Positions 10,886 to 21,608 of a DNA stretch of 64,000 nt are shown here, piece after piece (the first letter of the stretch is position 1; each line of letters starts with the position of its first letter). The notes beneath the pieces are model-generated. The model was not told the DNA's origin. It saw only the letters and a list, made by a program, of their open reading frames with translations, and searched no databases. The stretch covers positions 620,001 through 684,000 of the forward strand of contig NW_019028991.1 in the NCBI RefSeq assembly GCF_002105155.1. The letters run 5' to 3'. The position numbers and the translations under genes were made by a program. This DNA comes from Lobosporangium transversale (taxonomy: Eukaryota; Mortierellomycota; Mortierellomycetes; Mortierellales; Mortierellaceae).

Positions 10886-11891
10886 ATCGAATAGCAATCA
10901 AGTGGATGAAATTTTGTCTTTATTTAAAAAAAGCATTATACCCGTTCCTTGAGAAATTTTTACAATGGTTCATTCTTTATGAATGAAGCCATCATTATTC
11001 ACTTACCTTCTAGACGAATAGATAGAGCGGTTTAATCCGTCCTCCCTTCTACTGGGGCATTTAGAACTTTATAAAGCTGTGATCATTGTGCGATCTTGTG
11101 TGCAAGAAAAGGCAGGATTTTGTGATACTATTATCAAAGAGTTTTGTAAAAACGGATAGAGATGAAGAATCCTGTGGAGAACCCAGTGAGAGTCTGATGA
11201 TGAGACCCAAAATCATATTATTATCACCAGGACAGCTGGCATAGGAAATTATCCTTTCTCGTATGCTTTGTCATCTGGATGCTTGCCACTTACGGAAGAC
11301 CTATTAATTATCATCATCCAGGGCGCCAAAACGTTTACCGGGAGCTAGGATGATAGCTCCACTCTAAAGACATAAATGTCCCATGGTGCGCGTGCACGGG
11401 ATGGCAACCTGTGGCCAATGAGATCATATTAGTTGTATGTTCGGCCAATTCAGTGTCAGTATGTGAAGGCGGCGCGTCTTGAATCTCTAGGCGTCCAGGG
11501 ACATGGAATAAAAAAACATCAAGAATTTGACCAAGGCTGCCACGCGCTTGACCGGTAAAATGTGATACAATATTGGATTGTGTCGTCAGTATATTAATAG
11601 TTCTCGGTATATTAATGCTACATGCTGCTGCTGAGGGCATCAATCTCGCCAGAATCATCCCCTCTCACATCAATTCATGCTAGACGGATGAAAGATTAGG
11701 AGGAAAAGGTCCTTGATGTCTGGGATATCCACGCTTGTTTATAATCTCACCAAATGTTCTGTGTCTTGCGTTCATAGGCGGTTAATCGCAGTTTGGTTTT
11801 CGTATACCCCTTGAAGAACGTAAGCAAAAATGCCTTTATGTTTTATATTTGATACTCATCAATTTACCCTTTTTACTTGTCCGAAGGTAGA
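10886..11891. other. Region between two Crinkler copies, decayed sequence
   Basis: There is no intact gene. Around 11228-11262 the + strand gives RTAGIGNY, which could be a ruined P-loop (GTAGIGKS) belonging to the next pseudogene. The remainder has scattered stops in every frame. I cannot tell whether something inserted here. Confidence 0.4.
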
Positions 11892-13691
11892 ATGACGCCT
11901 AGCCAATGGATGCTATTGCAAGTGTGTCCACAGGTCCTTGGAGAGGTCCATTGAGGAAACTCGGTTCCATCCAGGACAGATTTATTCCTAGCGCTCTTCA
12001 CAAAAGTAGCAGAATTACTTGGTGGAGTTGGCTTTAATTGCCTTGACAAGCTCCTGTAAGATTGGTTCGACAATCTAATCAGGGTCCTTTCGGAGCGACA
12101 TCAAAGTAACTCTATGTTTTTGGTTGTTTTTAACGAGGCGCAGGATATGGGGAGGGGAGGCTAAATACCAGTTTATTAATAACGACGACACTATGCGACC
12201 AATATTATCAGCATTCTTTCATGGATTGGAGGGCTTATCAGAGGATTTACCACGAATTTGCATAGTTCCTTGCGGGATAGGCTTTTGTATTTATGATCCT
12301 GCTTGGGTTAAGAGAACTGGCAAAGCTTCAAGGAATATCGGGAAGTTCTCGATGACTCGAGGTTCAAGAGTGCAGTATCGTTTCCTAGATGGGATAATCA
12401 AGCAAAAGTCCGGACATACTTCAAGACACTTGTGCGATATTTGGAGAAATAAAGTTACTCAAGCTCTGCATCAAAGCGGAGAGGCCATTTTAATGATCAA
12501 GCAATCGAGATGCTATATGCTTGGTCCTGTGGTCGTCTCCGTCCAATGATCACTATAATAGAGAGCGTCATTGGACATGCCGATGCAGGCCTTTGGAAGC
12601 AAGAAATCGAGGGCCTGGTGTGGTCGCTCACTGATCCGGGATATAAAGAATCTGGTAACCTATGCCATGAGTAATCTAGAATTCTGAAGCGTATTAACAA
12701 AGGGGATGCAGGAATTAAAACCAGTGTCGACATCAGGGAAACCTTCGGTCGAGCCGTAAAGAATGAATAGATTACTATATAGTAAAGACTTGATATTGGA
12801 GTACAATGAGCCTGTTCCGGTCGAGGTTTCGTTTGCTTGAATTGTCGTTAATCAAAGGAAGAAGGAGTTTACAATTATCGTTGAGCCAATATCATTTATA
12901 GCAGCAATTAACTTGTTTGAAGTGGATGACCCTTGATTGGTTAAATTGGTTAATAGTGTGTTGCTAGACGCCCCTACGTCTCGCACAAAGGGCACACATT
13001 TTGAGTATTTCAGTCCCGCTTTGTTTAATTTCAATCTTCCAGAATTATAACAATGAACGAATTCTTAGATACTCACTGTAACAAAGACTCCATACATGAA
13101 TCCAAGTTAATCTCGCTTTTTTTTTTTTGTTTTGTTTCCAAAAGAGAACCCATCTGGACCAGATATCGTCTTTGTATTAGAATCGGAGGGTAAATATTAT
13201 CCTGGTTCCGTACAGTCAAAAATCGGCGATAAGGTCAAGAATTAAGGATGCCCACAATACAACTTGCCATAATTGCATCAAAGAACACCTCTCATCACCG
13301 TCTTCTCTCGGCTTTTGCTCGAATGGCATATCCTTGTTGCTGTTGTTTAGGCCTTACTTATCATGTTGCCTTATCACGAACAGGGTGATTATTCGCTAGC
13401 TAAAGTCAAAGAAGTTCCTGCCATCAAAGACAAACGAATAGAAACGACGTACTCAATATTAGCTTGTTGAACTTCCTTGAAAGTGCAAGGGAGTCCCTCA
13501 AGAAGTCAGAATTGACTCGAGCTGTGGAGGATGAGGGAGAAGGAAGCAAGCCCAAAGAACCACAGGCAAGGAGGACATCAAAGAGAATTGCCGATAAAGC
13601 TCAAGCTATGGAGCATCGCCCTAGCTCATGGGATATGAGTCCAACGTTTTCAAGAAGTTTGGGGCTCCTCTTCCAGTTTATGTTTGCGTAG
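11892..13691 (+). pseudogene. Second Crinkler-type NTPase/nuclease gene, heavily decayed
   Basis: Blocks occur in the right order but in shifting frames. These are TPSQWMLLQVCPQVLG at 11895-11942; a Walker-B-like FLVVFNEAQDMG near 12117-12152; RPILSAFFHGLEGL and PRICIVPCGIGF within 12199-12290; SVIGHADAGLWKQEIEG near 12570-12620 ending in NLCHE; and a nuclease-like PSGPDIVFVLES with VQSK at 13150-13222. A Lys/Arg-rich tail (LNFLESARESLKK) follows at 13464-13691. Stops or shifts separate most blocks. This is a different Crinkler subtype from the gene at 8401-10885, which lacks the QWMLLQVCP segment. The assignment rests on family memory of fungal CRN NTPase-REase proteins. I do not propose a repaired reading. 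Confidence 0.7.
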
Positions 13692-13699
13692 TCTTCATC

Positions 13700-14490
13700 A
13701 GTCAGGTCTTCACCGGCTGCCTTTAAAACACGCCGTGTTAAGGAACCCTTGTGAAAGTTTCAATCCCTGGCTGAGATCTTCTTCATCTACGTCAGACTGC
13801 TGCTGTCTCTTCGTCTGGATTGTGCCATAGGCAAGTGGATTCAGAACAAGGCCATTGGTAAAATCGTCCCTTTGAGTTTGAACCGAGTTATACCTTTGTC
13901 TTGTGCCTGTAGGGGTACCTTGTCTCGATAGCCATGAAACATGCGATCTCCTTCAATGTCACAAAGAGAGCCTGTATCTAGACCTCTTTTGTTCCCTGTA
14001 CACATTCAAACACTGCAGCCTTGGGAGGATTGTCGAGAGGATGTCAGTTAGAACGTGTTCAGACAGATACACATACCGAGGGGGGACGTAAGGAAGTCTG
14101 TTTTTTTTTTTTTTTTTTTTTTTTTTTTCACTCCATTGTTCTCTGGCAAGAAAAGCTCATCGAACAATAAAAAAATAGAGAGCTTTAATAGAGAGCAATC
14201 GACTGCAGAATATGCATGAGGATACTCTACACAAAGTTATATCTTTGTGCTCCTGTGGTGAATACATGGGTAGATTTGACTCGGTCTGTAGGAACTGATT
14301 TGAAACAAGTGGCTACATCCTTGTCAAAGGTAACAACAAAAGAAAAGAAGTCTTCTTTCTTCTTTTTATCAGAGAATGGCCTCATATGATGCTCTTTGCT
14401 CCAACAGCTCCAGCACTTTTGCGTTAAAGCAGAGATATTCGTTGGCTCTCGGGTTCCGGCATCATTGGTGGAGATAGGAGTGATGTAGTT
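13700..14490 (-). pseudogene. Fanzor-like relic, minus strand
   Basis: On the minus strand near 13862-13785 the translation gives FTNGLVLNPLAYGTIQTKRQ. This matches FTNGLTLTLLAYDTSKQKR in the + strand Fanzor relic at 15397-15453, a segment ahead of the RuvC core. Further upstream on the same strand (about 14430-14380), KCWSCWSKEHHMRPFSDKK looks like an N-terminal Cys/His knuckle, then FFSFVVTFDKDVATCF. Stops interrupt the frames, and no RuvC or zinc-ribbon end is seen. A 28-nt poly(T) (14101-14128) splits it. The link to Fanzor depends mainly on one 20-residue match, so the outer limits are approximate. Confidence 0.5.
14101..14128 (+). repeat. Poly(T) tract inside the minus-strand relic
   Basis: Twenty-eight T residues, i.e. 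poly(A) on the strand of the decayed gene. Confidence 0.95.
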
Positions 14491-14824
14491 GCATGCGCTT
14501 ATTGCTTGTAGTAAGAACTATCTTAGTACCCTTCCTTACTAGACGACGCCCTGTTAATGGTGATATTGTGCAGCGCCTTGTGGAAGGAGGGAGAGCAGAA
14601 GCGAGATTAATACCGATGCGTTTGATCCTCTCCTAGGAGTATTTTTGATTATGGAGTGATCGCCAAAATAAAGTTTGTTCATTTCTTCTGCTTGTGTTTT
14701 AGCAAAATGTGTTTATGCATGTGCTACTCATGCTCTCTTGCCAAGGACTTGAACAGGCATACCAACCCCTTCTTCCTTGCTCTCATAACCGCTCACATCC
14801 TTTCGATGCATTCTTTCGCCGTTT

Positions 14825-16635
14825 ATGTCCACTACATCTGAACCACACACAGTTCACCACTCACTCCAACAGAGATATTTGTATCACCTTGGGTATGATA
14901 TGTTGCTGTGGTTCCCTCTGGTTTCAACAGGCCCAACAAACTCTATTAGCAGTGTTTATCAACCCAAATACATCAAGGGAACGCAAGAAGACGAGTAGGC
15001 AAATGATGCGACAAATCAAGTCTCGTCGAGCTGTACAGAAAAAGATCAAGTTAGTCAGGCTGTAGAACGAATCAACTCAGATTGCCTCAATCATACGACG
15101 AATATTATCATCACTATATCACATCAATCAATCAATAAACGATACAATGAGGCCCCCCAAGCGGACAATGGAGTCATGCGAAAGTCTTCGTGAGTATTAT
15201 GGTCTAACCCAACAGTTCGAGAGGAAATAGTCCAATTGTTGGAACTAAACATGAGTACCAAGGGGGCTGCAGAGGACAAGATCCTTAACCACAAGGGGAT
15301 ATTGTTGCAGGAGCTGTTTTCCTTGAAAGGATACAAGGACGTTGGACTGCAATCTGATGATGGCCCTAGAAGGAAACTACGGACATCGTTCTTTACAAAC
15401 GGCCTTACCCTAACACTTCTTGCCTATGACACATCGAAGCAAAAAAGAGGAAGAGGTTCGCAAGCTGCCCAACCTTCGGATACTCAAAGATCTCAAGCAG
15501 TCCAGGCTTCTTCAAGTGCTCAGCAGGGATCCTCGTCTTCAGGCCATGGTGCAGGCGATGGTGGTGATGATGGAGACGACGACGGAAATGAAGATGACGA
15601 TATCTTGCTGGGTATCAGCGATATTGACTTGCTGGAAGTTGATGAACCATTCTTAGATGGCAATGAGGGAGAAGAAGCAGCTGAAGAAGGTACATCGAGC
15701 ACAAATCCACTGTCCCCGGCGAGTCCCAGTCCCCGGCGTGAGATCAACTGGAAGCAGAGATCCCGTCTCCTCGAGAATGTAGAAGTTAAATATGACACCC
15801 AGGCAGCATGGGACCAGTGACGACAATAAGGAGACTATATATAGGGCGCTTGTCGATTTCTATAATGACGGGTGGTTTGTTCGGAATAGCTGGGATAATA
15901 GAAAAGCACAGAACGGATGGGTTGATTATGTGATCAAGGCAATTCTGAAGCTTGCGGGCGGAAGCAATGGAAGAAGAAGAGATGCCAATACGAATGCGAT
16001 GATCTGTATTGGACTAGGATCATTCAAGACAAACCGAGGACAAGTATCGAAGCATGGGATATTGATGAAGAAGCTTGTTGAAAAGGTAAAAAAAAAATCC
16101 TTTGATCAATGACATTTAATTTTTGAGTCTTTTTTTTAACGAGTATTAAATCTGGCTCGAACAGGCAAAATCTCTAGACTACCCCATTGCAGGTTGTCAT
16201 GAATACTACACATCTGCCAAGTGTCCACGGCCTCACTGCGACAGTATATTGGAGAATGTTCCTTTTCGATCCAAGTACTGTCGAAATTGTAAAGCATACT
16301 TTGATCGAGATGCTGTTGGTGCTGAGAACATCGCAAGGGTCTGTGAGTCGCAGACAAGAGAGCAAAAACGACCTGCAAAGTATATGCCGCCGGACGGAGG
16401 AACTCAAGGCCAAGCTTCTAGCGGTAGTGGCGACGGTGGAGGTAGTGGTGGCAGTGGTGGCAGTGGTGGCAGTGGTGGCAGTGGTGGCAGTGGTGGCAGT
16501 GGTGGTGGTAGTAGCAGACCCACAAAAAGGAAATTTTCAGATGAAGGAGGAGGAGGAGTAGGGGGATCAAGACCACCGAAAGGACCTTTGCTGGGTCCAG
16601 GAGGAGGGGGAGAGACAAGCCGGCAACAACAGTAG
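14825..16635 (+). pseudogene. Fanzor (eukaryotic TnpB-like nuclease) relic
   Basis: Fanzors are RNA-guided nucleases carried by eukaryotic transposable elements. A single + frame runs from ATG 14825 (MSTTSEPH) but meets TAG at 14996 and TGA at 15191. It continues through VREEIVQLLELN and FTNGLTLTLLAYDTSKQKR (near 15400-15450), a long acidic/Ser-rich insert, and LLENVEVKYDTQAAWD. At about 15800-15830 the frame shifts by one, and then RNSWDNRKAQNGW and IGLGSFKTNRGQVSKH follow. An intron (16090-16164) leads to the zinc-ribbon/RuvC end: CHEYYTSAKCP, KYCRNCKAYFDRDAVGAEN. The last contains the DRD..xAxNI signature, and the Glu in HEYYTS fits the alternative RuvC-II Glu reported for Fanzors. I find no RuvC-I DxG. 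The C-terminal tail is Gly/Ser repeats. Unseen introns could explain one of the stops, but not all the damage. Confidence 0.75.
16447..16503 (+). repeat. 9-bp tandem repeat encoding Gly-Gly-Ser
   Basis: GGTGGCAGT is repeated about six times in frame in the tail of the Fanzor relic, giving a GGS linker-like run. Confidence 0.95.
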
Positions 16636-16872
16636 GACACAATCTACTACAAACATGACTAGGTCCAGAAAGGCCTTCGTCTTAAAAAAATTGTAAGTAT
16701 TGGCTTGATAGTACTTTTTTTTCTTGGTTAATTTATTTATTTATTTATTTCTGTGTTCTAATACATTTCTTCTTTTTACAATAGATGGAATGTCTCGTTT
16801 TTTAATGGGACGGACTATATTTCAATATGATAAAAATTACCATCTTCTATCTGCTATTATCTAGGAATATCT

Positions 16873-19384
16873 TTAAACACGTATCGGAGCAGCTGCGAGA
16901 CCCATGAGATCAAACAAAATTGGGATTCCATCTACAGCCAACGCACCAATACCTGCATATACCACAAGCTTTTGGACAATATCAACATCGAAGCGACTCT
17001 TAGGTGGGTGCATTCTTTCCACTCTCATCAATGCTTCTGCTTCATCCTCAAAACGACTATGTCCGGTTCCGCTCTTCTCTTGCGAATCTTCACCATCACA
17101 CACAGTCGTCGTACTGCTGAGAGCTGAACTATCGCGCTGATGATGATGATTGTTTTCCAAAAGTGTACTCCTCTCTCCGACGCTCATCTCTTGATCCACA
17201 GCACCCTGACCTTTACGCGCCCTTAACCCCGTGGTAATACCATCCTGCTCTTGAGCCTTTGCTTTTGCTGCTGCTGCTTGTGAATATTTCTCATGCACGT
17301 CCATAGCGGACTGTAGTCCCACCATCTCTGCATTTCCAGACATATTTGGAAGATCAATTACAGATGGAACCTTTCCAATTGGATATGTTGAGAGTGTATT
17401 ATAGGTGCTTGCAGGGATGAAATGGGGGCGGTAGGGCAAATTGAAGAGCTTGTAGATTGGAGGTAACACCACGTAGAGCAATTTCTTTGCCATCAATCGC
17501 CAAACAAACAGGATCGTAACTCCCAACACAAGCCTTAATACACTCTTAATGACGCCAAGCTCACTACTATAAGGGATCGTGGCTGGCACAGGGTAGTTGG
17601 ATGAATATGGGGTCGATGCAAAGTGAATGCTAGCGGGGATCAATCCCATGATCACAGCAATAAACGCGACACAATCGTCAAAGCAAGGGCAGTCATCTAC
17701 GGGATCTGGAACGATTGAGACCAAGAGGATACCAGTTCCAATTACCACTGGCGGAACCCACCAGACGGGACTAACCATGTAGTATTCAATGGTGTGGCGG
17801 AACGTCCATTGCACTGCCCAGATTGAGATTCCGATCAATGATCCTCCTACACAATCCGTGATTGAATGCATTCCGCAGTAGAGACGGCCATAAACGATTG
17901 ATACAGCATAGATGATCAGACCTAGAATTGCGAGTTCACGGGTGTAGGGACTCCATGATGCAGGATCTGTAGTAAGAAGATGGCAATAGAGGAAGAGAGC
18001 AACCGAAACAGCGTTGGTGGAATGTGAACTTGGGAAGCCATATTCTAGACAGGTCGATTTTGAGCGGGAGAGGCGAACGATTGGAGGTGATAGTGGGCGA
18101 GGCAAACAGAGGTAGTCCTAAATAGCCAGATGAATCAACAGGAATTAATGAAACCGCCTAAATAAAAATATCTCCACGCGCCAAAGCTTGAGAGCATCCT
18201 CTGTCGTGCTCAGAAAGAGAAAGAGGGGATCCAAGGCTCCACACACAGCAAAAATGCGCCGTACACATGGCAATTGAGAGCCCTTGTTTGCGCTGGTCCT
18301 TTGGATAGCAAGAAAATAGATGGAGTTTGCGTGATTGATCAATGCAACTATTGAACTACTTGGATGCTAGACTCCGCCTAGTGTGTCAAACTAGATGTTT
18401 TCCTGTGTCATTTATGTGTCAGACTAGATGTGTTTTCCTGTGTCATTTATGTGTCAACCATTCGTCACCACAGCCTTCAACTCTCCAAGTAAACCAATGT
18501 CCAATGAAGTCTGATTTTATACCAGTTGCGCTTTAAAACAATAAGACCATGTAGTTATGCTGTATTGTACACTGTGATGGTTACAGCCCCCATTTCCTTT
18601 ACTTCCTCTACTTCCTTTACTGTCCTTTATAATCTCCGATCAATTGGAACAAATATATCATTTGGTTTTCAAGAAAAGCATCCTGATCATGTTTGTCGCT
18701 GTCATCGCCATGCTCCCTATTTCTGTTTCTCCATGATGAAAAAAGCTTGTTTGAACGGCATACCTTGAAAAATCCTGCCCAATAAACACCCATCGCAGCA
18801 ATCAATGTGAATCTAATTAAAAGACACGAGAGACATAAACAATAGAAAATAGGTTTTCAGTTAGAAAAAGATAGCTCTCAAGTTTTTTTTGTACCCAATT
18901 GCAATTAATAGTATGACAGGTCGTTTAAAAGAAGATAGAAGAAAAAAAAACTTGTTGAGCAGAAAGGAGTTAACATTACCCGCGAGCAATCTCAGAAAAG
19001 CCAAACCAGAAGAGTACTGGCAAGGCGATCATGAAGAAGGTATGGTTACCAGAGAAGGCTGTCGTTGTGAAATATACATCGAGCACTGGATGTCGTACTT
19101 TAAGCTGATCACAAAAAAAAAAAAGAAAAGAATCAGGTTTTTGCTGCAAAAAAAATCAGATGAGAAAAACATCATTGAGTGCCTCTCTTTTTTACCTGCA
19201 TTGAATGCAGAATAGAAGTTTCTTTGCGAACATAAGGCAAGAGGAAACGACGGAGAGCTGCACGTAGAGGTGTAAGTTGTGAATCGTAGTAAGCATCAGG
19301 AGCGATGCCAGCGGGGATCTCGACGTCGTACTCCTCGTCTAGGTGCGCTGTCTTTTCAGATGCAGATGCAGATGCAGACACCAT
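16873..19384 (-). CDS. LCB3: LCB3/YSR-type dihydrosphingosine-1-phosphate phosphatase (PAP2 family)
   Basis: This ER membrane enzyme dephosphorylates long-chain base phosphates in sphingolipid metabolism. I assemble four exons: 19384-19196, 19104-18980, 18812-18764, 18117-16873 (535 aa, phases agree). After a hydrophilic N-terminus (MVSASASAS...) come membrane segments (HTFFMIALPVLFWFGF; IAAMGVYWAGFFK). The three PAP2 motifs are KDYLCLPRP spanning the exon 3/4 junction, YGFPSSHSTNA, and YGRLYCGMHSITD. The third keeps the catalytic His and Asp, with Gly where the canonical motif has Ser before Arg. Further hydrophobic helices follow, then a polar C-terminal tail. Length and order fit yeast Lcb3. 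Intron 3 is 646 bp, long for this window, and holds a tandem repeat. It lies upstream of the ARA2-like gene, on the same strand; no functional link is evident. Confidence 0.9.
18383..18457. repeat. 35-bp tandem repeat in the LCB3 intron
   Basis: Slightly over two copies of a unit beginning GTGTCA(A/G)ACTAGATG and ending TGTCATTTAT, with a 2-bp indel between copies. Confidence 0.85.
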
Positions 19385-19749
19385 GACGAGACGTTTCTCA
19401 GTCAAAGAAATGAGAAGAGAAGGAAGAAAGAAAGAGGGCGAGATGAGTTGCGGTTGAATGTGAGATGAATGAGGGCTGATGAATGAATTTATGAAAAAGT
19501 GAACAGGACAGACAGACAATAAGAAAAGAAAGAAAAGGGGTAAAAAGTAGGCGGGAAGAAAAAGATTTGTGCATGTCATTTTCTGTTGACAATACCATGC
19601 AGGAACTCTCTCTGGTAAATTTTTTTTGCCATTCAAGCAAGTATCAAAGTTGGACGTCAATTAGGCCCACGGAGCATGCCTTTTGTAAGTGAGGTGGTGA
19701 TGATGTTTATTTGAAGTGAAACCATTTCCGCTAGACTAAATGTTTAACA
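19385..19749. other. LCB3 promoter / ARA2 3' region
   Basis: 365 bp between the LCB3 start and the ARA2-like stop, both minus strand. On the minus strand it is rich in CT runs (19400-19500), typical of promoters here. No gene was seen. Confidence 0.6.
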
Positions 19750-21028
19750 TTAACAGTCGTCAATAGGTGGTGAAGCCCATTCCATCTTCTCAAATTCCTG
19801 TAAACGTTTCCTCACTGCATCCTCGATTCTTTGCTGATCATCTTTGCTGTTTTTGCCACCGTTTACATGGTTCATCTCTCGGACTTCTTTCCACCACTGA
19901 ACATTTTGCTCCACCTCGTCCGCATTCGACATCCCCAGGACTAACCCATCATATCCACCATGTTGTCGTCCTTGCTTCTTCATTCCAAATTTAACCGCGA
20001 CCTCTGCTAAATCTTTACCTGGACAGGCCTGTTCAACGATCTGGATACAATCTTGTGCAGCAGCTCGAAGCTTCTTTGGTGCTGGGTGCCAGTCTGGTGC
20101 TGGTGTATTGGAACGAAGTAAGCCCATTGAGACCGGAGAAGCACTCCAAATCGTTTTGATCCCCAATTCCCGGAATTGACCAATGTAGTCCATCAACAAT
20201 GTGTTGTGTAGGTTATAATGGCAATATGTCATCAAGATGTCAAGTGTTTGTCCCATTCGTTCGTGGATCACTGGGATCAATGCCAGTAAATAAGGAAGTG
20301 GATAGCCTGCGCCCAAAAAAAAAAAAAAAAAAAAAAAAGAATTAATGGGATTAATGGGATTAATGGGATAAATCGGGAAGAGCTCAGTTTTTTTTTCCTT
20401 TTCCCAAATAACATTCATCTTTATCAACTTCAACTTACCACTGATGCCAACGCACTTGATTTTACCTTCAGCCTATTTGAGGGGTTTAAAAAAGATATCA
20501 GATCGGACCTGACTTGCTCCAACGTTTTTTGTTTCACAAAAAAAAAAAAAAAAAAAAATTTACCTTCAGTCTGAACAACTCTTCAACTGCTTCAACTGCC
20601 TTGTCCACAGAGACAAACTCAACATCGTGTGCAAACACAATGTCCAGATAATCTGTATGCATTCTCCTCATACTCTCCTCTACCGATGCTCTAACCCTCT
20701 CTTTTGAGTAATCAAATTCGGTCTTCTTTAATCCATATCGTCCCACTTTTGTTGATAGATAATAGGTAGATCGAGGATGAGTGTCTGAGATGCTGAGGAG
20801 AGATTTGCCGAGAACATGTTCAGAGTTCCCATAATAGGGGGAAGTATCAAAGGTGTTGATGCCTCGATCGATGGCTCGTTTACATGCTTCTGCTGGCCAA
20901 TGAGCCTTGATTGGGTTATAGAGCTGCGCAAATGCAGAAGTGCCATAGATAATAGGAGACATCTCTAAATGGTCCTGAGGGACATTAGAAGGTATCATTT
21001 GTTGGTCAGATTGAGTAATGTCTGGCAT
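19750..21028 (-). CDS. ARA2: D-arabinose 1-dehydrogenase-like aldo-keto reductase
   Basis: This NAD(P)-dependent aldo-keto reductase is likely the last-but-one step to D-erythroascorbate, by similarity to yeast Ara2. There are three exons: 21028-20564, 20472-20439, 20306-19750 (351 aa, phases agree). The TIM-barrel tetrad is visible: FDTSPYYGNSEHVLG (Asp and Tyr), YLSTKVGRYG (Lys), DIVFAHDVEF (His). GKIKCVGISGYPLP crosses the exon 2/3 junctions, and TIWSASPVSMGLL is a typical late loop. Length matches the family. Both introns carry poly(A) on the + strand (about 20 nt), i.e. poly(U) in the transcript. An upstream in-frame extension lacks family similarity, so ATG 21028 is preferred. The 580-bp region upstream is shared with the divergent recombinase gene. 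Confidence 0.9.
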
Positions 21029-21608
21029 GATTAGGGTAATATGAAAACAAAGAGTTGGGAATGAATGAATCAATGGAGCTGAGGAATGAAAGAATGAAAG
21101 AATAAAAAAAAAGACTCTAGTTGAACCCCAAAGAAATATGACGAACATGTAGAGTTTAATGAGCCATGCATACACTCCCCCTCCAAACGAAAAAAGAAGT
21201 GTGAGAAGTAAAATGTCAGAACATGAACCATGTGTGCCTTTATTAAACGCTCTCTCTGGTTTTTCAAATTTGGCGGCACAGCGACATTCCAATTCAACGG
21301 CTAAAAATTGAGTCGCAGATCTCACTTCTCTTTATCAAATTACAGGACACAAGAAAACAGCGCAATGCAACGTCATTCAGGCTTCAATACTGTGAAGGTG
21401 TTTTCTAAAAGTTGGTAAAAAAAATTATATAAAGTCCGCCGATTGAATTGAAATGAATAAGAAATATATTTATCGATATGAAAAAAATTACCCGGGCATG
21501 ACTGGCAATTTCCTACAAAAATACTGTCCCTAAGCCATTCGAAAGAACTTAAAAAAAAAAAATTCGCCCAAAACACCTTACCTTACCACCATTCTTCATT
21601 CTACCTTC
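21029..21608. other. Divergent promoter region between ARA2-like and Crypton recombinase genes
   Basis: AT-rich 580 bp between two starts pointing apart. No gene and no clear element ends were recognised. If the recombinase belongs to a mobile Crypton, the element's left end should be in the right part of this stretch. Confidence 0.5.

Noticed and set aside
12124..12549. A stand-alone 141-residue protein
   Set aside because: The sequence continues a Crinkler NTPase domain whose other blocks lie before and after it in different frames, so it is a pseudogene fragment.
14656..15065. Cys/His-containing frames as a separate zinc-finger gene
   Set aside because: The frame overlapping from ATG 14825 joins the Fanzor relic better, and the Cys/His spacing fits no finger type.
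16447..16503. CRISPR-like short regular repeats
   Set aside because: These are 9-bp in-frame coding repeats without spacers, in a eukaryotic gene.
18145..18536. Open frames inside the LCB3 intron as a nested gene
   Set aside because: They have no family features, and the flanking exons splice in phase across the region.
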